Source: Bacillus sp. FJAT-27264
Lineage (GTDB): Bacteria > Bacillota > Bacilli > Paenibacillales > Paenibacillaceae
Reading direction: 5' to 3'
Assembly (NCBI RefSeq): GCF_001682855.1
Contig: NZ_MAQW01000023.1
Coordinates: 674,137-738,136, forward strand
Length of the DNA: 64,000 nucleotides
A model generated the notes under the pieces. It searched no databases and had not been told where the DNA came from. It saw only the letters and a list, made by a program, of their open reading frames with translations. The translations under genes were made by a program, and so were the position numbers. Below, in pieces: positions 16,450-25,216 of this stretch. Numbering within the stretch: the stretch's first letter is position 1; each line of letters starts with the position of its first letter.

Positions 16450-17109
16450 ATGCCAACACATCCCTTTGTCTCCCGTTTCTTTGTCAACACCGATGCAAGG
16501 CGCGACAAGCTGATTTATGATTTGCCGGCGTCCTGGTGGAGCCGCCCTTATGAATACGAGTGGTGTACGCACTTTGTCTCCTCTCATGATGTGGTGCTGG
16601 ATGCAGCTTGCGGTATTTCCAATCCGCTCAAGTTCTACCTCACCGGCGTCTGTGAGGAGGTTCATGCCTGCGATATGGATGCAAGAATTGTCAGCAAGGA
16701 TGCTGTGATGGCCGAGGTTTCCCGCGATATTGGGGAGGAAGCAGCATGGCAAATACAGGCTAGACGGACTACACGCCTGCATCTGGCCCAGGCCGATCTA
16801 ACAGCGCTTCCTTATGAGGATGGGTATTTTGACACGGTGTTCTGTATCTCTGTCTTGGAGCATCTGCCGCTGGTGGATCAGTATCGCGCACTGGGAGAGT
16901 TTCACCGGATTTTGAATGATGAGGGTCTCTTAATCCTGACTTTTGATTACCCAATAGTAAATCTCCAGCTCATGAACGGCTTGCTGCTACAGGCTGGATT
17001 CCAGTACTGGGGCGAGACGGACTTTGAGCTGCCTGTGGATGCCGTACGGACGGATACCTGGGGTGGCTTGAATTGTTTCCGGGCGGTGTTGAAGAAGCAG
17101 CAGGCCTGA
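16450..17109 (+). CDS. Class I SAM-dependent methyltransferase
   Basis: This is a 219-residue methyltransferase. VVLDAACGISNPLKFYL (about 40-56) is motif I of the AdoMet-binding fold, HACDMDARIV is motif II, and GYFDTVFCISVLEHL followed by RILNDEGLLILTFDYP covers the later motifs of the Methyltransf_11 type. The open frame extends 31 codons upstream, but ATG 16450 is 9 bases after AAAGGAG and is preferred. It stands alone between terminator-like hairpins. The substrate cannot be predicted. Confidence 0.82.
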   Translation: MPTHPFVSRFFVNTDARRDKLIYDLPASWWSRPYEYEWCTHFVSSHDVVLDAACGISNPLKFYLTGVCEEVHACDMDARIVSKDAVMAEVSRDIGEEAAWQIQARRTTRLHLAQADLTALPYEDGYFDTVFCISVLEHLPLVDQYRALGEFHRILNDEGLLILTFDYPIVNLQLMNGLLLQAGFQYWGETDFELPVDAVRTDTWGGLNCFRAVLKKQQA

Positions 17110-17252
17110 CAGACAATAATTTATTCAGGTCCATATGCCTAGTTCATTAAAGGGTGACTACTGGACTTTATACCCTTTATCTGGAATATTGTGGCTTGTA
17201 TAGTAGAGTAGCATCAAAATGTAGTGAATCAGAAGATAAAGGGGTTAAACTG

Positions 17253-18278
17253 TTGCGCAGATCAGCATTTCTTATCATTATTATGCTACTACTTGTTACG
17301 TCTGCGTCTCCTGCTAACGGAGAGGAGGCGGGGCCGCAGCGTATTCAGCTGTCCTTTGCAGGTGATATCCTGCTGGACGGCTTCGTGGGTGAGCAAATTG
17401 CCCGCTATGGGGCGAATTATCCATTCGCGAAAGTGGCGCCGGTTCTCAAGAAGGCAGATATGGCTTTCGCAAATCTGGAGACGCCGGTATCTATCCGGGG
17501 GACGCCTTCACAGAAAAGCTTTGTTTTTCGTTCTAATCCCTCAGCTTTGAGCGGGCTAGTCTTTGCCGGCATTGACGGTGTGACCCTGGCTAATAATCAT
17601 ATTCTGGATTACGGCAAGACGGCAATGCTGGACACGCTGATTCATCTGGACAGAAATGGAATAGGACATACCGGTGCAGGCGCCGACATCAAGCAAGCGT
17701 TTAAGCCTTTTGTGAAGACCATAAAAGGGAAGCGGATCGCTGTGCTTGGCGTCAGCCGCGTGCTCCCCAGCCCTTCCTGGTATGCGGGGCCCTCTACTCC
17801 GGGTGCGGCTTCGGCGTATACGCTAGAGCCCCTGCTGAGCGAGATTAGAGCCTCATCCAAGGCCAATGATTTCACGGTTGTGTACATCCACTGGAACGAG
17901 GAATTCAAGGATTACCCGGAGAAATATGCCCGCACCCTGGCCAAGCAGATCATTGACAGCGGAGCTGACATGATTGTAGGCGCGCATAGCCATTGTCTGA
18001 TGGGCATTGAGTATTACAAGCACAAGCCCATCTATTATTCGCTAGGCAACTTCGTGTTTAACCGTTCCACCCGTGGAGGGGATAAGACGCTTCATTCCAT
18101 GCTGCTCAACATTGAGCTCAAGGGCTCGGATATGACGGGCCGGATCACTCCCGTGAAAATAATCGCGGGCCAGCCCAATTTTATGGGGCCGGATTATAAT
18201 GCTCAGACGATACAGCGCCTCAACAAGCTTTCGTATAATGCGAAGATTAATTCGTTGGGGGAGGTACGGGAGAAGTAA
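17253..18278 (+). CDS. CapA family (PGA capsule synthesis-like) exported protein
   Basis: This is a calcineurin-like metallophosphoesterase-fold protein of the CapA/YwtB group. CapA is involved in poly-gamma-glutamate capsule export or attachment, but many homologues act elsewhere. Seen: a signal peptide right after the chosen start (RRSAFLIIIMLLLVTSASPA), FAGDILLDG, MAFANLETPVS, VTLANNHILDYG and GAHSHCLMGIE, all metal-site motifs of the family. The frame extends 33 codons upstream, but a TTG at 17253 with AAAGGGG 8 bases before it places the signal peptide at the N-terminus. That gives 341 residues. No capB or capC gene is nearby, so capsule synthesis itself is not supported. Confidence 0.85.
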   Translation: MRRSAFLIIIMLLLVTSASPANGEEAGPQRIQLSFAGDILLDGFVGEQIARYGANYPFAKVAPVLKKADMAFANLETPVSIRGTPSQKSFVFRSNPSALSGLVFAGIDGVTLANNHILDYGKTAMLDTLIHLDRNGIGHTGAGADIKQAFKPFVKTIKGKRIAVLGVSRVLPSPSWYAGPSTPGAASAYTLEPLLSEIRASSKANDFTVVYIHWNEEFKDYPEKYARTLAKQIIDSGADMIVGAHSHCLMGIEYYKHKPIYYSLGNFVFNRSTRGGDKTLHSMLLNIELKGSDMTGRITPVKIIAGQPNFMGPDYNAQTIQRLNKLSYNAKINSLGEVREK

Positions 18279-18323
18279 GATTTCTCCGCCTCAGAATTTG
18301 TACTAAAGCGGCAATGACAAACT

Positions 18324-18367
18324 GGGTGTCTCATTCACCATGCTCGATGGTGATGAGACACCCTTTT
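18324..18367 (+). terminator. Terminator after the capA-like gene
   Basis: A long stem, GGGTGTCTCAT with inner TCACCAT/ATGGTGA and outer ATGAGACACCC, is followed by TTTT. Confidence 0.8.
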
Positions 18368-18398
18368 GCTTAGCACCAGCAGGTTTACGGCTGAGTGC

Positions 18399-18962
18399 CT
18401 ATTCGTGCACCGTGAGCCGAGCTTCTGCCGGAGTACGCGGTTTGGCTGGCGGGATCACCTCAGGATAGCCGATATGCAACACGCCTACGATTTTCTCGCC
18501 TGGAGCTACGCCGACGGCTTCCCGGAAGAACGGGGCGAACATGTAAGGATTGGTCTTCCACACGACACCGAGCCCCTGCTCCCATGCTGCGAGCTGAAAG
18601 CTCTGAATCCAGCTGCACACGGCGCCGAAGTCCTCCGTCCACTGCTTGTCCCGCGGGTCTTCCTGCATGACGACAATGAGGTGAACCGGAATCGTCATAT
18701 ATTCCTTCCGCCGCTGAATCTCGTATTTCTCCCGTTCTTCGTGCGACATGGCGCCGAGCACGGCTTCTGTAAAGGTCTCCCGGGCAGCACCCTTGTATTG
18801 AATAAAGCGCCAGGGCTCCCGGAGCGCGTGGTTTGGCGCCCAGTTGGCGGTGTTCATGAGAGAGAGCAGCAGCTCCTGTGGAACAGGCGTACTCTTGTAC
18901 TGCCGGATACTCCGACGTTCCCGAATCGCTTGTGCAACGGGAGAAGCGGGGGAGTTATTCAT
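18399..18962 (-). CDS. Nitroreductase family flavoprotein
   Basis: This is an FMN-dependent oxidoreductase of 187 residues (YdjA/Frm2-like nitroreductase). AIRERRSIRQYKSTPVP near the N-terminus gives the RRSxR FMN-phosphate site, NWAPNHALREPWRF is the second conserved block, and GVLHIGYPE near the C-terminus is the third. It can reduce nitro compounds or quinones with NAD(P)H; the natural substrate is unknown. ATG 18962 follows CAGGAGG 8 bases upstream, so the 8 upstream in-frame codons are left out. It is a single gene, convergent with the capA-like gene. Confidence 0.88.
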   Translation of the reverse strand: MNNSPASPVAQAIRERRSIRQYKSTPVPQELLLSLMNTANWAPNHALREPWRFIQYKGAARETFTEAVLGAMSHEEREKYEIQRRKEYMTIPVHLIVVMQEDPRDKQWTEDFGAVCSWIQSFQLAAWEQGLGVVWKTNPYMFAPFFREAVGVAPGEKIVGVLHIGYPEVIPPAKPRTPAEARLTVHE

Positions 18963-19141
18963 TTTCTGTGCCTCCTGTATACCCATGTTATATACGTGAC
19001 TTTGTCAATTATACTATATGAAATGGATTGAAATCTAAAGTTCTGCAGAGAGAAGTCAATCGGAATTGATACATTTGTTAAGGATTTATCTATTGTAATG
19101 TAAATGTTTTATGATCATTTTATATATATTCTATAAATAGC

Positions 19142-19170
19142 TTTCAATGAAAGGTATTTTCATATAAAAT
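19142..19170 (+). promoter_or_regulatory. Candidate upstream promoter of abrB
   Basis: TTTCAA (19142-19147), a 17-bp spacer and TAAAAT (19165-19170). The Spo0A boxes at 19191-19230 would lie just downstream of its start site. Confidence 0.5.
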
Positions 19171-19190
19171 AAGTTACGAAATCTTAACTT

Positions 19191-19230
19191 TGTCGAAAAA
19201 ACACAGGTCTTTGTCGAAAATGTTGTCGAT
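19191..19230 (+). promoter_or_regulatory. Three Spo0A boxes upstream of abrB
   Basis: TGTCGAA occurs at 19191-19197 and 19212-19218, exactly 21 bp (two helical turns) apart, and a near match TGTCGAT lies at 19224-19230. The known 0A box is TGNCGAA, and phospho-Spo0A represses abrB in Bacillus subtilis. Placement between two abrB promoters supports the same control here. Confidence 0.75.
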
Positions 19231-19256
19231 AAATATCAAAAAATGTAGAAATAAAA

Positions 19257-19285
19257 TTGACAGGAAAGAAATAGCACCTTACAAT
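19257..19285 (+). promoter_or_regulatory. Main sigma-A promoter of abrB
   Basis: A perfect TTGACA (19257-19262), a 17-bp spacer and TACAAT (19280-19285), about 95 bases ahead of the abrB ATG. The 418-bp stretch 18963-19380 holds this and the upstream control sites; it is AT-rich and has no gene. Confidence 0.7.
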
Positions 19286-19380
19286 GCAGATATGGCGTAA
19301 TCATTACTACTTTATAGAAGCTTTGATAGCTTTTAACTCTAGTGATTATTTAGGTGTTATTTCAAGGGAGGATACTTAAG

Positions 19381-19635
19381 ATGAAAGCAACAGGAATTGT
19401 AAGAAAAGTAGATGAACTGGGACGTATCGTGATTCCAATTGAACTGCGTAGAACAATGGGAATTGACATAAAAGACCCGCTCGAAATCTTCGTTGATGGC
19501 GAAAAGATCATTCTCAGAAAATATGAGCCTACCTGCATCTTCTCCGGCAGCGCGGAAAACCTGATCAACTTCAAAGGTAAAATGGTCAGCAAAGATGTTC
19601 TTGACGAGCTGATTTCAAGTTTCGACAGAATCTAA
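19381..19635 (+). CDS. abrB: AbrB family transition-state regulator
   Basis: This is an 84-residue dimeric/tetrameric DNA-binding protein that represses stationary-phase and sporulation genes during growth. The swapped-hairpin SpoVT/AbrB domain is seen in GIVRKVDELGRIVIPIEL and LEIFVDGEKIILRKY, and the C-terminal multimerisation part has YEPTCIFSGSAENLI. The ATG at 19381 follows GGGAGG; nine in-frame codons upstream are non-coding. Two possible sigma-A promoters and three Spo0A boxes upstream point to classic Spo0A repression. Paenibacilli can carry several AbrB paralogues (AbrB, Abh), so exact orthology to Bacillus abrB is not certain. Confidence 0.93.
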   Translation: MKATGIVRKVDELGRIVIPIELRRTMGIDIKDPLEIFVDGEKIILRKYEPTCIFSGSAENLINFKGKMVSKDVLDELISSFDRI

Positions 19636-19673
19636 TTCAATTTCCGGTCCGTCCGGGAATGTTCCGCCTATAG

Positions 19674-19716
19674 AGGCCGGTTCGCAGCACAGTATTGTGC
19701 TTGTTGACCGGCCTTT
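19674..19716 (+). terminator. Terminator after abrB
   Basis: AGGCCGGT pairs with ACCGGCCT, an inner GCACA/TGTGC stem lies in the loop, and TTTTGT follows. Confidence 0.75.
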
Positions 19717-19829
19717 TGTCATACTTTAAATAAAAACAAGACAGTAAACGATTGATTTATCCTTCGCTATCCTGGCGACTTTCCTATATCATAGAATGCA
19801 TAAATACAGCATAAGAAAGGAGTTACTTC

Positions 19830-20546
19830 ATGAGTCAGGAAGAAACCAAGTTTGAACATAACGAGCAGATCCCGCAGCTAAAGAGGCCGGAAGCGGTCAT
19901 CTTCGATATGGACGGGACCTTGTTCCAGACGGAAAGCCTGCTGCTGCCGGCCTATCACAAAATGTTCGACATTTTGCGCGAGGAAGGATTATTTACAGGA
20001 CTGACACCACCGGAGGAACGTATCCTTGGAAGTCTCGGCATGTTGCTGGATCAAATCTGGAAGATTGTAATGCCGGAGGCTGGAGAGAACGTACATCGCC
20101 GCGCGGATGAACTGCTGCTGCAGTTGGAGATTGAAGGTCTTGAGGCTGGGAATACGCTGCTTTATCCGCAGGTGGCAGAGACACTTGTGGCGTTAAAAGA
20201 GCGTGGGGTGCGTCTGTTCGTGGCCAGCAACGGTCTACAGGACTACATCCACAGCATTGTAGTAGTGCATGAATTAAAGGACCTGTTCGAGGGCTTGTAC
20301 AGTGCAGGCGGGCAAGGAACAGCAACCAAGACGGACCTGGTGCGCATTCTGCTGGACAATCATGGGATTAGCAGCGCGTGGATGGTGGGAGACCGTTCTT
20401 CCGATGTAGAGGCGGGTAAAGGAAACGGTCAGACTGTGATTGGCTGCGCCTACGCAGGCTTCGGGCGTCAAGATGAGCTGAAGGGCTCCGATGTGATTAT
20501 CAATTCTATGGCCGAGCTGCTGGAGCTTTATGACAATGCGGAATAA
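19830..20546 (+). CDS. HAD family hydrolase, phosphoglycolate-phosphatase-like
   Basis: This is a 238-residue haloacid-dehalogenase-fold hydrolase with a helical cap. IFDMDGTLFQTES (about 24-36) holds the nucleophile Asp, VASNGLQDY the motif II Ser, KTDLV the motif III Lys, and VGDRSSDVEAG motif IV. It resembles PpaX/Gph-type phosphatases, but the pyrophosphatase or phosphoglycolate specificity cannot be read. AAAGGAG precedes the ATG. It is a single gene. An exact 14-bp repeat, ATAGAATGCATAAA, flanks it at 19791-19804 and 20585-20598. Confidence 0.86.
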   Translation: MSQEETKFEHNEQIPQLKRPEAVIFDMDGTLFQTESLLLPAYHKMFDILREEGLFTGLTPPEERILGSLGMLLDQIWKIVMPEAGENVHRRADELLLQLEIEGLEAGNTLLYPQVAETLVALKERGVRLFVASNGLQDYIHSIVVVHELKDLFEGLYSAGGQGTATKTDLVRILLDNHGISSAWMVGDRSSDVEAGKGNGQTVIGCAYAGFGRQDELKGSDVIINSMAELLELYDNAE

Positions 20547-20650
20547 AGAAGTTTGACTTTGACTGCTTTAACGCTGTTTCTAATATAGAATGCATAAAAA
20601 TAATTTTACTCATTATAGCGGTTGAAATCTGGCGATAGCCTGCAACTTAA

Positions 20651-20695
20651 CAGAGCCTTCATATCCACGTTCAAACCGTGGGTATGGAGGCTCTG
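20651..20695. terminator. Convergent hairpin between HAD gene and the AraC-type regulator
   Basis: CAGAGCCTTCATATCCACG pairs, with two mismatches, with CGTGGGTATGGAGGCTCTG. The T-runs are weak on both sides, so it may be a stability hairpin. Confidence 0.6.
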
Positions 20696-20741
20696 TCTGT
20701 AATCAGGCGTTTTGCGGGGATAAGCAGGGAGCCATTAGCCA

Positions 20742-23078
20742 TTAATCTGGCTCTTGCTTGTTCAGCTTCCTGTAGAGCGCCGGCGTGACGCCAAATTTCT
20801 TCTTGAACGCGACGTAGAACGTATTCAAGGAAGTGAAGCCGTACTTTTGAATAATTGGCTCAATCGGCTCATCGCTGGAGATCAATTCTTGGCAGATGAT
20901 CTGGAGTCTTTTCTCCGAAATCGTCTCGGTGATCGATCGTTTGGTCTCGATCTTGTACAGATTACGCAAATAATTGACGGAGAAGCCAAGCTCGTCGGCT
21001 AGCATTTTGGTAGTCAGATTGGCATCTGTCAGATAATGATCGATCCGCCTGTCCACTTCAGTGACCAGGGTTGCCTTCTTGGATGCGCTGCGCGCCAGGA
21101 TAATCTCCTCCAGCGTTCTACTGGACAGGTCTTTCATCCATATGCCCAATGCTTCCAAGGTCTCCAGCTTTGCGATCTGGTTCTCAATTGAGGTCAATCC
21201 CCACGCACTGGACAGCACGGCATGCGGGGTGGATTCCTGTAGCGAGCGGCGGATGTACATGAAGAAGGTGATCAGCGACATTTTACATTCAAAATAAGGG
21301 CGGGCTTTCAGTAAATCCAGAGCGCTGTCCATCGTCTCAAGCAGAACTTCGGTACTGCCCTTCTGAAGTGCCTGTGACAACTGGCGATCCAGGACCAGGG
21401 GCATTTCGAACAGCTCGCTGGGAAGTCCCTCATTAACCTCATCTGTAATCAGAGTGCCGTGTCCCAACCTGAAGCGCTCCTGGGTCATTTCATAGGCTGT
21501 CAGGTAGCCTTCATGCAGCTCAGCTAACCCTTCCAGATATCTTCCGCATGCCACAGTGGTACTGATGGACAAATACTGCAGGACTAGCCGCTGAGATTCG
21601 CTGAGAATCCCTTTGAAGGCAGCCATAGACTGGCTCTTATCGATCGGTAAAATGACGGCAATATGGTCATTGCCCATATCTGCGGTATGAAGCTGTCCTT
21701 CGAAAGCAGACTGCAGCGATTCTTCAATAATATTGGCGATGGCAAACCGGAGCAGCCGCCGGTCCTTTCTCGAATAAGTCTTGGTGAAATGCATGAAATG
21801 GTCTATTCGGAAGATAGCCACAGCCAGATGTTCCTCCGGCATAGAAAGATCCAGCTCATGGTTGGCTTTGCGGACCTCCGTTATGGAGTAGGCCCGGCCT
21901 TCCAGCAGTTCACGTATAAAGCGCTCCCGCCCCAGATATTTATTCTCCCGCTCATATTCGGTCAGTTCATTGATTCTTTCCACCTGTGAGACAAATACAT
22001 TGGACAAATAGACCAATTCATTCGAGTCCTTCTGATTGTCCTGCATCTCCGTTTGGTGCTGCTTCATGACTGTCTGTACAAGCTCCTGAATCGGTGAATA
22101 GACCCTTCTCGATAAGAACACAATCACCCACAATGAGGCGAAGAACAGACCGATGAACAGTAGGAAAGTCAGGTTGCGCAGGAAAGTGATTTTATGGAGA
22201 ATAACGGATTTCGGAATGCTCTCGAAAAAAGTCCAGTTTTGGATACCGTTAATGGATGTATTGGCGTGAATCAGCATTTGCTCCGGCTGGTCTTGCGGCT
22301 TGTATAGCCTCCAGCCATCTGTGGCGATGTCCCTGGCGCTGCCGAAATCCATGATCTGCTGACTTGTCATGGGAACGGTGCTGTAGATGAGTTCGTTCCG
22401 GTCATTAAGGACGAATAGATTGCTTTGCAGGGAACTGCTGTTATTTTGCAAGAGTGTCATGATACTGTCGGCATCGACATTGAGCACGAACGCTGAGATG
22501 GATTTTCCAGTCTCATAAGGCACGATGGCTGTAATAATTCTCTTATCTTTGACGGTGCTCAGTGGCAGCTCAATCGTGCGCGAAATCAGGAACGGCCCGT
22601 CTGTGATTTTGCGCGCATGCAGTCTCTGAAGTACCTCTTGGTCATAGAAGTCCGTGAAGGTGCTGAGGCCTAATCGTGAATCGACTACATTCTGCGTGTA
22701 GTCATTAATGAGATATACAGAATCGATGGAAGGGTTGCCGTTCTTCACGTTCATAAGCCGGCTCCATACCGTATAAGTCTCAAAATCGCTGTGCTCCTCT
22801 GACAGGGCATAGGCTTCCAATTGCACATCGGAACTGGAGGAATAGGCATAGTTGATAGACCATTCCATTAACTGGGTCGTATTTCGCGAGCCGTTGATCA
22901 GAAGGGACTGGGAGTGGTCTCCAATCTCCTTCAGCAGTGTCCTGGAGGACATCGAGTAGAGGGCGATTAGTGAGAGCGCCAGGAACAGAACATTGGCACT
23001 GACAAAATAAATAATGATCTTCATAAAGGTTGTCTGCGGTTTCAAGACCGTCCAGCGAAATAGCTTGAATTCTGACAT
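20742..23078 (-). CDS. Membrane-bound AraC-family regulator (YesN/dCache type)
   Basis: This is a 778-residue membrane transcription regulator of the kind that controls carbohydrate ABC systems in Paenibacillus. A first membrane helix (about 18-40) is followed by an extracellular sensor domain (about 40-285) and a second helix (about 290-312). A HAMP-like/coiled stretch and a degenerate cyclase-like region (AVAIFRIDHFMHF) come next. The last 100 residues are two AraC helix-turn-helix motifs (TKMLADELGFSVNYLRNLYK, KYGFTSLNTFYVAFKKKFG). It is divergent from the ABC permease operon and probably activates it when a sugar is sensed outside. ATG 23078 follows AGGGGA; an upstream ATG at 23126 lacks a site. 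Confidence 0.88.
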   Translation of the reverse strand: MSEFKLFRWTVLKPQTTFMKIIIYFVSANVLFLALSLIALYSMSSRTLLKEIGDHSQSLLINGSRNTTQLMEWSINYAYSSSSDVQLEAYALSEEHSDFETYTVWSRLMNVKNGNPSIDSVYLINDYTQNVVDSRLGLSTFTDFYDQEVLQRLHARKITDGPFLISRTIELPLSTVKDKRIITAIVPYETGKSISAFVLNVDADSIMTLLQNNSSSLQSNLFVLNDRNELIYSTVPMTSQQIMDFGSARDIATDGWRLYKPQDQPEQMLIHANTSINGIQNWTFFESIPKSVILHKITFLRNLTFLLFIGLFFASLWVIVFLSRRVYSPIQELVQTVMKQHQTEMQDNQKDSNELVYLSNVFVSQVERINELTEYERENKYLGRERFIRELLEGRAYSITEVRKANHELDLSMPEEHLAVAIFRIDHFMHFTKTYSRKDRRLLRFAIANIIEESLQSAFEGQLHTADMGNDHIAVILPIDKSQSMAAFKGILSESQRLVLQYLSISTTVACGRYLEGLAELHEGYLTAYEMTQERFRLGHGTLITDEVNEGLPSELFEMPLVLDRQLSQALQKGSTEVLLETMDSALDLLKARPYFECKMSLITFFMYIRRSLQESTPHAVLSSAWGLTSIENQIAKLETLEALGIWMKDLSSRTLEEIILARSASKKATLVTEVDRRIDHYLTDANLTTKMLADELGFSVNYLRNLYKIETKRSITETISEKRLQIICQELISSDEPIEPIIQKYGFTSLNTFYVAFKKKFGVTPALYRKLNKQEPD

Positions 23079-23153
23079 AAGATGATTCCCCTGACCATTG
23101 CTATCATTATAAAAGACAGGTCTCATTATAGCATAAAAGGGCTTTCATTCTAG

Positions 23154-23168
23154 GGAATCGATGATTCC
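23154..23168. promoter_or_regulatory. Perfect palindrome between regulator and ABC operon
   Basis: GGAATC-GAT-GATTCC is a 15-bp perfect inverted repeat in the 233-bp gap between the AraC-type gene and the first permease. It could be an operator for a dimeric regulator. AraC proteins often use direct repeats, so this is uncertain. Confidence 0.4.
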
Positions 23169-23311
23169 TGCAAAGGTGATGTTTTCGGGAAAAACGGAGA
23201 TTGAAGCATGTAGTAACCCGCGTTAAATTCTGCAATTGCGGCCCGGCGCCCTCCTTGATATCGTTTGTGTCAGACAATTTCACGATTGATTCAACGAGGG
23301 GGTATCAGAGA

Positions 23312-24250
23312 ATGCAATATCTTCAGAAACGAGGGATGAGGTATAAGCTGCAGCAGATCGTACGCAGTCCTTTTTTATACGGGATGGCTGTTCCGGGCTT
23401 ACTCTTCTTTCTTGTATTCAGTTATTTTCCGATTTACGGGATTATGATTGCGTTCAAGGATTACGATTATTCAAAAGGAATTACAGGAAGCGATTGGGTC
23501 GGCTTCCGCAACTTCAATTATTTCTTTACATCCAATGACTTCTGGGTGATCCTGCGCAACACGCTGCTGTTGAACATTCTGTTCATAACATTCACGACGT
23601 TGGCAGCTGTTGTAATTGCCCTGATGTTCAACGAAATTCGCAACAAGTATTTTAAAAGAATCTCGCAGTCTCTGATTTTCCTTCCATACTTTATGTCATG
23701 GATTGTTATTGGGATGCTGGTGCAATCCTTTCTCGGCGGGGAACAGCCCCCGGTGAATACTTGGATTCAGAATCTGGGCTTCGAGCCGATCAACTGGATG
23801 TTTGAGCCTGCGGTCTGGCCGTGGCTGCTGACAATCATCCGCGTCTGGCAGGGGGCAGGCTACCTGTCGATTATTTTCCTGGCGGCGATCACAGGCATTT
23901 CCGAGGATTTGTATGAAGCGGCCCGGATAGACGGTGCTTCTAAAATGCAGATCCTGATGCGGATTACAGTGCCGCTTCTGGTGCCGACGATTTCGGTGAT
24001 GACGCTGCTGTCTGTCGGCAAGATTTTTAATGGGGACTTTGCAATGATCTATGCCATTATCGGTGACAACTCGCTGCTGTATCCGACGACAGATGTTATT
24101 GATACCTTTGTCTTCCGTTCGATGAGACAGCTGCATGACTTCGGCATGTCTTCTGCAGTGGGCTTATTCCAGTCCGTGATGGGTCTGATCTTCGTTGTAG
24201 CCGCTAATGCGATTACGCGCAAAATGTCCAAAGAATCTGCTTTATTCTAG
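23312..24250 (+). CDS. Carbohydrate ABC transporter permease, LplB type
   Basis: This is an inner-membrane permease of 312 residues with six helices. The EAA loop motif appears as LYEAARIDGASKMQILMRITVPLL (about 210-233), and YPIYGIMIAFKDY-like text near the N-terminus is typical of LplB/UgpA-type sugar permeases. The frame runs 37 codons further upstream, but ATG 23312 follows GAGGGGG by 9 bases. It forms a pair with the next permease and the lipoprotein after it. No ATPase gene is in the operon; such systems usually share an MsmX-type ATPase from elsewhere. Confidence 0.92.
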   Translation: MQYLQKRGMRYKLQQIVRSPFLYGMAVPGLLFFLVFSYFPIYGIMIAFKDYDYSKGITGSDWVGFRNFNYFFTSNDFWVILRNTLLLNILFITFTTLAAVVIALMFNEIRNKYFKRISQSLIFLPYFMSWIVIGMLVQSFLGGEQPPVNTWIQNLGFEPINWMFEPAVWPWLLTIIRVWQGAGYLSIIFLAAITGISEDLYEAARIDGASKMQILMRITVPLLVPTISVMTLLSVGKIFNGDFAMIYAIIGDNSLLYPTTDVIDTFVFRSMRQLHDFGMSSAVGLFQSVMGLIFVVAANAITRKMSKESALF

Positions 24251-24261
24251 GAGGGGGAACC

Positions 24262-25140
24262 ATGAAACAAACGTTGTCCGACCGCATATTTTCCGTGGCC
24301 GCCTATGTCATTCTCATTTTATTTACGATCTTTTGCATCATTCCCTTTCTATTGATGATTATCGGGTCGTTCACCAAAGAGAGTGAGCTGATCGTTCACG
24401 GGTACACGCTATTCCCGAAAGAGTTCTCTACGGCGGCTTATAAAGCACTGTTGAACTCCGATGCTTTGTATCAAGGGTATGGTGTGACGGTACTCATTAC
24501 AGTGGTGGGTACGCTCTCCGCCCTGTGTATTTCGGCAATGCTGGCCTACTCGCTGTCTAATAAGCGAAATGTGCTGCAGACACCGCTCTTGCTCTATTGC
24601 TATCTGCCCATGCTGTTCTCGGGCGGGATCATTCCGTTCTATATTGTAGTCACCCAGTGGCTGCATCTGCAAAATAGCATTTGGGCGCTCATACTCCCGC
24701 TGCTCTGTCAGCCGTTCCTGGTCTTTCTCCTTGTCAGCTTCTTCCGGACGGTTCCGGATGAACTGGAGGAGGCAGCCCGGATAGATGGTGCGAACGAAAT
24801 GCGGGTGTTCTTCCAGATTATTATTCCGATCTCCAAGCCGATCCTGGCATCGGTCGGTCTGTTCTACGCCCTTAACTACTGGAATGACTGGTTCATGGGT
24901 CTGATGTTCGTCGATAATGAGAAGCTCTTCCCGCTGCAGCTAATCCTGCGCCGGATGGTATCGAACATGGAAGCGGCGAAGAATCTGATTCCGTCCGCTG
25001 CCGCCATCTCTACTGATGCGCCGACCTATGGTGTAAGAATGGCCACGACAATGCTGACGATTGGCCCAATTATTCTGCTGTACCCGATGCTGCAAAAGTA
25101 TTTCGTCAAAGGGTTGACGGTCGGGGCGGTTAAGGGGTAA
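24262..25140 (+). CDS. Carbohydrate ABC transporter permease, YtcP type
   Basis: This is the second inner-membrane permease, 292 residues with six helices. The EAA loop reads LEEAARIDGANEMRVFFQII (about 168-187), and the end KYFVKGLTVGAVKG is the conserved C-terminal sequence of YtcP/LplC-type permeases. AGGAGG precedes the ATG, 11 bases after the first permease. It forms the transport channel together with that permease, and the solute comes from the lipoprotein encoded next. Confidence 0.93.
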   Translation: MKQTLSDRIFSVAAYVILILFTIFCIIPFLLMIIGSFTKESELIVHGYTLFPKEFSTAAYKALLNSDALYQGYGVTVLITVVGTLSALCISAMLAYSLSNKRNVLQTPLLLYCYLPMLFSGGIIPFYIVVTQWLHLQNSIWALILPLLCQPFLVFLLVSFFRTVPDELEEAARIDGANEMRVFFQIIIPISKPILASVGLFYALNYWNDWFMGLMFVDNEKLFPLQLILRRMVSNMEAAKNLIPSAAAISTDAPTYGVRMATTMLTIGPIILLYPMLQKYFVKGLTVGAVKG

Positions 25141-25216
25141 GCATATTCTCGGTATTAGCCGGGCAACAACCGGTTAAACGCATATAGCCTTATACATTAA
25201 GAGGAGGGTTACAGAA

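Noticed and set aside
17253..18278. Poly-gamma-glutamate capsule locus
   Set aside because: Only a CapA-like gene is present; capB and capC are absent nearby.
18366..19031. 221-codon plus-strand frame over the nitroreductase gene
   Set aside because: The nitroreductase on the other strand has all FMN motifs and a ribosome site.
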